NCBI GenBank assembly: GCA_002423305.1
Contig: DIVI01000104.1
Location: 13,876-22,168, forward strand
Reading direction: 5' to 3'
Length of the DNA stretch: 8,293 nt
From: Methylococcus sp. UBA6136
Lineage (GTDB): Bacteria > Pseudomonadota > Gammaproteobacteria > Methylococcales > Methylococcaceae
The notes below the pieces were generated by a model. That model had not been told where the DNA came from. It saw only the letters and a list, made by a program, of their open reading frames with translations, and did not search any database. The position numbers and the translations under genes were made by a program. Below are positions 1 through 4,388 of this stretch, piece after piece (positions within the stretch are counted from its first letter, which is position 1; each line of letters opens with the position of its first letter).

Positions 1-204
1 GCACTGGGCGTGGGAGAGGTCAAGTTTCGGGGACAAGTGCTCCCCGAAAACAAACTGGTTACTTATCGCATAAACCTGAAAAGGGTGATGATGCGAAAAT
101 TGGTAATGGGGATCGCGGACGCCGAAATGGAATGCGACGGCCGGGTCATTTACGAGGCCAACGACCTAAGAGTCGGCCTTTTCACCTCCACAGACGACTT
201 CTGA
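1..204 (+). CDS. fabA: 3-hydroxydecanoyl-ACP dehydratase/isomerase FabA, C-terminal fragment
   Basis: This is the C-terminal 67 codons of FabA; the gene begins left of the window and is open in frame from base 1. FabA is the cytosolic bifunctional enzyme that dehydrates 3-hydroxydecanoyl-ACP and isomerises trans-2- to cis-3-decenoyl-ACP, the branch point for anaerobic unsaturated fatty acids. The fragment is recognised by LGVGEVKF near its start, then GQVLPENK, VTYRI, and the C-terminal DGRVIYEANDLRVGLF, which closely follows the end of E. coli FabA. The catalytic His and Asp lie upstream, outside the window, so activity cannot be checked. The stop (202-204) is 9 bases before fabB, so the two are almost certainly co-transcribed, as in pseudomonads. 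Identity is well supported by sequence and by the neighbour. Confidence 0.93.
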   Translation, partial: ALGVGEVKFRGQVLPENKLVTYRINLKRVMMRKLVMGIADAEMECDGRVIYEANDLRVGLFTSTDDF

Positions 205-208
205 GGAG
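204..208 (+). promoter_or_regulatory. Shine-Dalgarno of fabB, overlapping the fabA stop
   Basis: AGGAG shares its first A with the fabA TGA stop. It lies 5 bases before ATG 214 and 8 bases before a second in-frame ATG at 217. The 217 start has the more usual spacing and would match the MKR start of E. coli FabB, so either methionine may be used. Confidence 0.6.
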
Positions 209-213
209 CAAAG

Positions 214-1434
214 ATGATGAAACGTGTTGTTGTTACCGGAATCGGTATCGTATCCAGCCTTGGCAACAATAAGTCCGAGGTCACCGAATCCTTGAGATCG
301 GGCAAGACCGGGGTAAGCTTTAGCGAAGAATATTCCGAGCTGGGGTTCCGCAGCCATGTGCACGCCCCGATCACGATCAATACCGAGGAGCTGATCGACC
401 GAAAAATTCGCCGTTTCATGGGCGAAGGCGCTGCCTACAACTATTTGGCCATGGAAGAGGCGATTGCCGATGCCGGTTTGCCCGAGTCGCTGGTATCCAA
501 TCCACGTGCCGGATTGATCATGGGCTCGGGTGGCCCCTCCACCTCGAACCTGCTCATGGCATGGGATACCTTTCGCGAGAAAGGCATCAAGAAGGTCGGA
601 CCTTATATGGTGCCACGCACCATGTCGAACACCAACTCTGCCTGTCTGGCTACGCCGTTCAAGATACAGGGCGTCAACTACTCCATAAGCTCCGCCTGCG
701 CGACCAGCGCCCACTGCATCGGCAATGCCGCCGAGCTCATTCAACTGGGCAAGCAGGACATCATCTTCGCGGGTGGCGGTGAAGAACTCCATTGGACGTT
801 GACTGTACTGTTTGATGCCATGGGCGCGCTCTCATCAAAGTACAACGATACGCCCGAGCGGGCTTCCCGAGCCTATGATGCAGATCGTGATGGCTTCGTC
901 ATTTCTGGCGGCGGGGGGGTGCTGGTGCTGGAAGAACTTGAGCATGCCAAGGCGCGCGGCGCGAGAATTTATGCCGAACTCACTGGCTATGGCGCTACCT
1001 CCGATGGCTACGACATGGTTCAGCCCTCCGGCGAAGGCGCCATACGCTGCATGCAACAGGCCATGTCGACCATTCAGACTCCGATCGACTACATCAACGC
1101 TCACGGCACCAGTACGCCCATTGGCGATATTCGCGAACTGGAAGCCGTCAAATCCGTGTTTGGAGCAGTCATTCCAAAGATCAGTTCGACAAAATCCCTG
1201 TCCGGGCACTCGCTGGGCGCCGCTGGCGTTCATGAAGCCATCTACACGCTTCTCATGATGGAGAATCGCTTCATCGCCGCATCTGCCAACATCGAAAATC
1301 TGGACCCCGGCGCTGAGGGCGTGCCCATTGTCAGAGAACGCCTGGATAACGCTCAAATAAACACCGCCATGTCCAACAGCTTCGGGTTTGGCGGCACCAA
1401 CGCCAGCCTGGTGTTCCAGCGGCATGACGGATAG
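214..1434 (+). CDS. fabB: 3-oxoacyl-ACP synthase I (KAS I) FabB
   Basis: FabB is the cytosolic condensing enzyme that adds malonyl-ACP carbons to acyl-ACP; it is needed to elongate the cis-unsaturated intermediates made by FabA. The 406-residue protein has the length of E. coli FabB and full thiolase-fold motifs. The nucleophile is Cys162 in SISSACATSAHC, the catalytic histidines are His297 (NAHGTSTP) and His332 (GHSLGAAG), and Lys327 is the conserved lysine in STKSLSGH. The glycine-rich GFVISGGGG (about 227-235) and C-terminal SNSFGFGGTNAS are intact. The KAS I rather than KAS II assignment rests on the E. coli-FabB-like stretches ACLATPFKI, GGGEELHW and GALSSKYNDTPE, and on the adjacent fabA. 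The start is ATG 214 or ATG 217. Its last 11 bases contain the start of ttcA. Confidence 0.97.
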   Translation: MMKRVVVTGIGIVSSLGNNKSEVTESLRSGKTGVSFSEEYSELGFRSHVHAPITINTEELIDRKIRRFMGEGAAYNYLAMEEAIADAGLPESLVSNPRAGLIMGSGGPSTSNLLMAWDTFREKGIKKVGPYMVPRTMSNTNSACLATPFKIQGVNYSISSACATSAHCIGNAAELIQLGKQDIIFAGGGEELHWTLTVLFDAMGALSSKYNDTPERASRAYDADRDGFVISGGGGVLVLEELEHAKARGARIYAELTGYGATSDGYDMVQPSGEGAIRCMQQAMSTIQTPIDYINAHGTSTPIGDIRELEAVKSVFGAVIPKISSTKSLSGHSLGAAGVHEAIYTLLMMENRFIAASANIENLDPGAEGVPIVRERLDNAQINTAMSNSFGFGGTNASLVFQRHDG

Positions 1435-2296
1435 GGCGACCGCGGAGCTCAGCGAGAAGCAACGCTACGACTTCAACAAACTGCAGAAACGTCTGCGCCG
1501 ACTGACGGGTGAGGCTATCGCCGACTTCAACATGATCGAAGCAGGCGACAAGGTGATGGTCTGCCTGTCGGGCGGGAAAGATTCCTACACGCTTCTTGAC
1601 CTGCTCCTTAGCCTGAGACTGAATGCCCCGATTGACTTCGACATTGTCGCGGTCAACCTCGACCAGAAACAGCCAGGCTTCCCCGAGGACGTCCTGCCGG
1701 CTTACCTGAAGGAACGGCAAATTCCCTTCCACATCATCGAGCAGGACACCTACAGCATCGTCAAACGGGTGGTCCCAGAGGGCAAAACCACCTGCGGACT
1801 CTGTTCCCGACTGAGGCGGGGCCTTCTATACCGCTATGCCACAGAGAACGGGGTGACCAAGATCGCCCTCGGGCATCACCGCGATGACATTCTGGAAACT
1901 TTCTTCCTGAACCTGTTTTACGGTGGGACGCTGAAGGCAATGCCCCCCAAGTTGCTCAGCGACAATCGGGAACACATCGTCATTCGGCCCTTGGCCTACT
2001 GCAAGGAGAAGGACATCGACGCCTACGCTCGCATACGCGCCTTCCCCCTGATTCCCTGCAACCTTTGCGGTTCACAGCAGAATCTCCAGCGCCAGGCCAT
2101 GAAGGAGATGCTTAGGGATTGGGATAGACGCTCCCCCGGGCGCGTAGAGACCATTTTTACCGCCCTGCAGAATATCGCTCCCTCGCAACTGGCTGATCGC
2201 CACCTCTTTAACTTCGCCATGCTGGAGGAACTGAGAGGGCAGGCTTTAGACCCCGTCGCTGTTGCCGGGGAAGGTTTGGATATTCTGGCCCGATGA
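1424..2296 (+). CDS. ttcA: tRNA 2-thiocytidine biosynthesis protein TtcA
   Basis: TtcA is the cytosolic Fe-S enzyme that thiolates cytidine 32 of certain tRNAs, using ATP to activate the base. I take ATG 1424, giving 290 residues. The open frame reaches back to 1388, but those extra codons lie inside fabB and resemble nothing in the family, while from 1424 the protein aligns with E. coli TtcA (311 residues, longer at the C terminus). The ATP-binding PP-loop SGGKDS is at 49-54. Cys124 and Cys127 (TTCGLCSRLRRG) and the pair Cys212/Cys215 (PCNLCGSQ) supply the family's cluster-binding cysteines. GHHRDD (150-155) and MLRDWDRR (229-236) are also family hallmarks. The start overlaps the fabB stop by 11 bases and no good Shine-Dalgarno precedes it, so translation is probably coupled to fabB. 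No clear terminator follows the stop. Confidence 0.95.
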   Translation: MTDRATAELSEKQRYDFNKLQKRLRRLTGEAIADFNMIEAGDKVMVCLSGGKDSYTLLDLLLSLRLNAPIDFDIVAVNLDQKQPGFPEDVLPAYLKERQIPFHIIEQDTYSIVKRVVPEGKTTCGLCSRLRRGLLYRYATENGVTKIALGHHRDDILETFFLNLFYGGTLKAMPPKLLSDNREHIVIRPLAYCKEKDIDAYARIRAFPLIPCNLCGSQQNLQRQAMKEMLRDWDRRSPGRVETIFTALQNIAPSQLADRHLFNFAMLEELRGQALDPVAVAGEGLDILAR

Positions 2297-2351
2297 ACCC
2301 AATTCAGGCGAGCAGACGGGGGGCACGCAAGCTACTCGAAAAAATAGGCTA

Positions 2352-2380
2352 TTGCATTTCACTTGAATGTTATTTATAAA
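2352..2380 (+). promoter_or_regulatory. Putative sigma70 promoter of the small lipoprotein gene
   Basis: A -35-like TTGCAT (2352-2357) and a -10 TATAAA (2375-2380) are separated by 17 bases in an AT-rich patch between ttcA and the lipoprotein gene. The -10 matches consensus at 5 of 6 positions and the -35 at only 3 of 6. Transcription would begin near 2387, leaving a leader of about 55 bases. This is inferred by motif reading only. Confidence 0.5.
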
Positions 2381-2441
2381 TTGTCCCGTGCTTCGTGCAC
2401 TACAAACTATAACTTTCAAGTGTTCAATCAGGAGGTTCCTT

Positions 2442-2558
2442 ATGAAGAAGTTGCTCTGCGTTGTTAGCGTACTGATGTCTCTGGTCGTTGTTGGCTGTGG
2501 CAACTCCCCAGACGGCGACGGTCAGAAATTGGAAGCACCTGCTGCTCCTTCTCTGTAA
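2442..2558 (+). CDS. Small predicted lipoprotein, 38 residues
   Basis: The start is ATG 2442 because a perfect GGAGG (2431-2435) sits 6 bases upstream; an in-frame ATG at 2367 would add 25 residues with no signal-peptide character and lies inside the putative promoter. The product begins MKKLL, has a hydrophobic stretch over residues 4-17, and then a lipobox VVGC with Cys19 as the predicted lipidated residue. The mature part is only about 20 residues, polar then Ala/Pro-rich, ending APAAPSL. Residues after the Cys are Gly-Asn, not Asp, which favours the outer membrane under the enterobacterial Lol rule. It is likely a single-gene unit: its own promoter lies upstream and a strong terminator lies about 85 bases downstream. 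I do not recognise a named family; it has the size and layout of entericidin- or YifL/LptM-like peptides without convincing sequence identity. That it is real is well supported; its function is unknown. Confidence 0.75.
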   Translation: MKKLLCVVSVLMSLVVVGCGNSPDGDGQKLEAPAAPSL

Positions 2559-2642
2559 GCAGAGACCCCGCCTGAGTACCGCGTTGACGCACTAGCACAC
2601 AAGGGAAAACTCCCACACAAAAACTGCGATAAGCGCTTCAGG

Positions 2643-2681
2643 TTCAAAATAAACCCGGGTTCCCCCCGGGTTTTTTTTGAA
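2643..2681 (+). terminator. Strong intrinsic terminator, probably bidirectional
   Basis: TTCAAAATAAACCCGGG (2643-2659) pairs with CCCGGGTTTTTTTTGAA (2665-2681), a 17-base-pair stem with one T-T mismatch and a 5-base loop. The core is six G-C pairs (ACCCGGG arms) followed by eight T residues (2671-2678). It ends the small lipoprotein transcript about 85 bases after its stop. On the opposite strand the same hairpin is followed by TTTATTTT, so it could also stop minus-strand transcription. The interval 2559-2642 before it shows no gene or other clear signal. Confidence 0.88.
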
Positions 2682-2756
2682 CAAAATCCTCACAAAGCGC
2701 GTCAATTTGCCGCAGCCGGGGGCTTTACCACGGCTTGGATTTGGGCCAAACCCGAC

Positions 2757-2784
2757 TTGACAGACCATGGCCACCCTGTAAGAT
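2757..2784 (+). promoter_or_regulatory. Putative sigma70 promoter of the 41-residue membrane protein gene
   Basis: A perfect -35 TTGACA (2757-2762) is followed after 16 bases by TAAGAT (2779-2784), which matches the -10 consensus at 4 of 6 positions. Transcription would start near 2791 and give a leader of roughly 60 bases. The promoter lies downstream of the hairpin terminator, so the next small gene is probably an independent unit. I see no riboswitch-like structure in the leader. Confidence 0.55.
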
Positions 2785-2853
2785 AACCCGTAGCGCTAGA
2801 CGCTAACTGAAGCCATTCATTAAGCTAACAAAAATCTAGAAGGGTATAAGCAC

Positions 2854-2979
2854 ATGGGAATGATCCTCGACTTGGTCGAAAAAATGAGATCTCCGGTTGG
2901 TATCACGGTCACTCTGGCTATCGTTGCCGCTGGCGTATTTTTCGTACGCTGGGTCTTCAACGACGAAGAGCCCAAGTAA
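2854..2979 (+). CDS. Small single-pass membrane protein, 41 residues, function unknown
   Basis: ATG 2854 opens a 41-codon frame ending TAA at 2977-2979. AGAAGGG (2838-2844) lies 9 bases upstream as a modest Shine-Dalgarno, and a near-consensus promoter lies farther upstream. The product has an amphipathic start (MGMILDLVEKMRSP), one hydrophobic segment over about residues 15-31 (VGITVTLAIVAAGVFFV), and a short charged tail, RWVFNDEEPK. There is no cleavable signal or lipobox, so it is probably a single-pass inner-membrane protein; tail orientation is uncertain. The layout, with VG near the membrane entry and FFVR at its end, is reminiscent of the small DUF3149 proteins, but I cannot confirm this without a profile search. 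Nearby genes give no functional hint. The coding call rests on start signals, the coherent membrane segment and promoter placement, because the gene is very short. Confidence 0.62.
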   Translation: MGMILDLVEKMRSPVGITVTLAIVAAGVFFVRWVFNDEEPK

Positions 2980-3163
2980 TCCGCTTGCCATGAGGCGGGC
3001 ATGGGTGTCATGGGCGGGATTCGTCCCAACTCGGCACCCGTCCTTGCCCTTAAGGGCCCATCTTCTATTTAAGTTGATCATAGAACGTTAATCCTTAACG
3101 TCAGCTTCTGCCGTTGAAGCACAATCTTGACTTAGTCACTACTACCGCAAACAGGCGGGCACT
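2980..3163 (+). other. Intergenic stretch rich in inverted repeats
   Basis: No gene is supported here. GGGTG (3003-3007) pairs with CACCC (3035-3039), extendable by a G-U and an A-U pair, and encloses GGGA-TTCG-TCCC (3016-3027), a four-pair stem with a TTCG loop. GCCCTTAAGGGC (3046-3057) is a 12-base palindrome followed by a T-rich run (3061-3070). Together these may form the 3' end of the small membrane gene transcript, but none is a textbook terminator. Two more hairpins (3085-3120) are listed separately. I see no convincing promoter for yfcH; TTGATC (3074-3079) with TAACGT (3096-3101) is the best weak candidate. Confidence 0.4.
3085..3120 (+). repeat. Two tandem short inverted repeats upstream of yfcH
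   Basis: ACGTTAA (3085-3091) and TTAACGT (3095-3101) form a perfect 7-base inverted repeat around TCC. Two bases later, GCTTC (3104-3108) and GAAGC (3116-3120) form a second stem with a 7-base loop. They sit 44-79 bases before the yfcH start, so they could be an operator or leader hairpins. They could also be chance. No regulator is identified. Confidence 0.4.
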
Positions 3164-4081
3164 ATGAGAATCCTGATAACCGGCGGAACAGGCTTCATCG
3201 GACGCAAACTCTGTCGCCACCTTGACGCACAGGGCCACCAACTCACCGTCCTCGCGCGAAATCCTGCCAAGGCTAGACAGACGCTTAGCCCAATCGAATT
3301 CAATATCTTATCGTCCCTTGATGAATGGGAACCTCGCATCAGCTTTGATGCGGTGATTAATCTGGCCGGCGAACCCATCATGGCAAAGCGCTGGACCGAG
3401 AATCGCAAAAGAACCCTCTGGGAAAGCCGGGTCGGATTGACCGAAAAACTCGTGGAACGCATGACCTCGGCTCAACATAAGCCAGCCGTATTCATTAGCG
3501 GTTCCGCCGTGGGGATTTACGGTGATCAAAATGACGCGGTGCTGGACGAAACAAGCCCATTCAAGGATGAATTTGGTCACCGACTTTGCAGTGCCTGGGA
3601 AAATGCAGCCCTCCCGGCAGAAAAGTTAGGAATTCGCGTTTGCCTGTTGCGAACGGGATTGGTCATCGGCAAGCATGGGGGCTTTCTGGAACGGTTGCTT
3701 TTACCCTTCAAACTCGGGCTTGGCGGGCGAATCGGTGAGGGTCGACAATGGATGTCCTGGATCCATATCGAGGACCATATCGCCTTATCCCAACACCTGC
3801 TCGAGTCACCCAATGCAAGAGGCCCTTACAACGCCACGGCACCGAATCCAGTGACTAATGCCGAATTCACTCGCGAACTGGCAAAGTGCCTCCAACGGCC
3901 CGCGCTGCTTGCAATTCCTGCCTGGTTATTGAAGCTTGCGATGGGCGAGATGGCCGAACTCCTTTTGGGTAGCCAGCGGGTATTGCCCAAGAAGGCTCTC
4001 TCCAGCGGTTTTAAATTTTCCTATGAGACCCTGGAACCGGCCCTGAGTAACGTCCTGGCAGAAAAGGTCGAGCCTATTTAA
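3164..4081 (+). CDS. yfcH: TIGR01777-family NAD(P)-dependent epimerase-like protein (YfcH type)
   Basis: This 305-residue cytosolic protein is an atypical extended short-chain dehydrogenase/reductase of the YfcH group (E. coli YfcH is about 297 residues). The Rossmann dinucleotide motif GGTGFIG is at residues 7-13. NLAGEPI (66-72) and SGSAVGIYGD (112-121) are the family's next hallmarks, then RTGLVI (163-168), GLGGRIGEGRQWMSWIHIED (185-204), and a C-terminal DUF1731-type region with LLGSQRVLPKKA (267-278). The usual SDR YxxxK is not seen in standard form, which is typical for this group, so the reaction and substrate are not known. ATG 3164 is preceded only by a weak AGG 8 bases upstream. The gene seems to be a single unit and ends 4 bases before the convergent stop of the DUF3240 gene, with no visible terminator between them. 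Confidence 0.88.
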   Translation: MRILITGGTGFIGRKLCRHLDAQGHQLTVLARNPAKARQTLSPIEFNILSSLDEWEPRISFDAVINLAGEPIMAKRWTENRKRTLWESRVGLTEKLVERMTSAQHKPAVFISGSAVGIYGDQNDAVLDETSPFKDEFGHRLCSAWENAALPAEKLGIRVCLLRTGLVIGKHGGFLERLLLPFKLGLGGRIGEGRQWMSWIHIEDHIALSQHLLESPNARGPYNATAPNPVTNAEFTRELAKCLQRPALLAIPAWLLKLAMGEMAELLLGSQRVLPKKALSSGFKFSYETLEPALSNVLAEKVEPI

Positions 4082-4085
4082 CGAC

Positions 4086-4388
4086 TCAAATCTTTCCCGA
4101 TTCCAGCAATGGGACTACCCAGAAGTGAATGCCGGCATCTGCAAAATCGCCACGCAAACGCTCAAGCATGAGATTCACCTCTCCCTCCTGGGCATGTACC
4201 TCAAACCGAATTTGCCGCTGCCGGCCCGACACCTGCTCAGCCACCGTCAGTGACTCATGGCTTGCCGAATGTCCGTTGATCGGACCGCTGCAAAAGCCAT
4301 GACTTGACGCATGCTCCAGAAGCCAATCGACCAGCGGCTCCTCGAGACCGACCGGCGCAATCAATGTCAGCAGTGACGCCCCCCCCAT
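4086..4388 (-). CDS. DUF3240 family protein, last gene of the metal RND operon
   Basis: The 100-residue soluble protein is recognised as DUF3240 from LLTLIAP (6-12), EQVSGRQRQIRFEV (51-64) and the C-terminal FWVVPLLESGKI (89-100). Members are small, often encoded next to CzcA-type pumps, and I recall them as relatives of the PII/GlnB-like fold; their function is not established. A regulatory or metal-sensing role beside the pump is an inference. His26, His30, Cys33, His40 and His44 cluster in one stretch and could bind metal. I chose ATG 4388-4386, which overlaps the pump's TGA by one base (TGATG); a GTG immediately upstream (4391-4389) is an alternative start adding one residue. There is no strong Shine-Dalgarno, so translation is probably coupled to the pump gene. 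Confidence 0.82.
   Translation of the reverse strand: MGGASLLTLIAPVGLEEPLVDWLLEHASSHGFCSGPINGHSASHESLTVAEQVSGRQRQIRFEVHAQEGEVNLMLERLRGDFADAGIHFWVVPLLESGKI

Noticed and set aside
166..792. 208-residue minus-strand open frame across the start of fabB
   Set aside because: It is antisense to well-conserved fabB codons, has no recognisable motif, and would run out of the fabA-fabB junction.
1388..1423. Longer ttcA start giving 12 extra residues
   Set aside because: The extra codons are the out-of-frame reading of the conserved fabB C terminus and resemble nothing in TtcA; ATG 1424 fits the family better.
835..1425. 196-residue minus-strand open frame in fabB
   Set aside because: It is a shadow of the conserved KAS I coding sequence with low-complexity antisense composition and no start signal.
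2388..2400. GTGC-TTCGT-GCAC hairpin in the lipoprotein leader
   Set aside because: A four-base-pair stem is too short to claim as a regulatory element or terminator, and no T-run follows.
2592..2774. 60-residue minus-strand open frame over the terminator
   Set aside because: It reads straight through the strong hairpin terminator, has no Shine-Dalgarno, and shows no family resemblance.
3046..3070. GCCCTTAAGGGC palindrome as an intrinsic terminator
   Set aside because: The stem is only four G-C pairs with a TTAA loop and the following tract is mixed C/T, so it is listed only as part of a structured interval.
2836..3081. Minus-strand open frames of 69 and 81 residues over the small membrane gene
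   Set aside because: They are antisense to the 41-residue gene, which has a coherent membrane helix, Shine-Dalgarno and promoter; the minus-strand translations have no such structure.
3127..3132. TTGACT as a -35 box for yfcH
   Set aside because: No acceptable -10 lies 16-18 bases downstream; that spacing falls on AACAGG just before the start codon.
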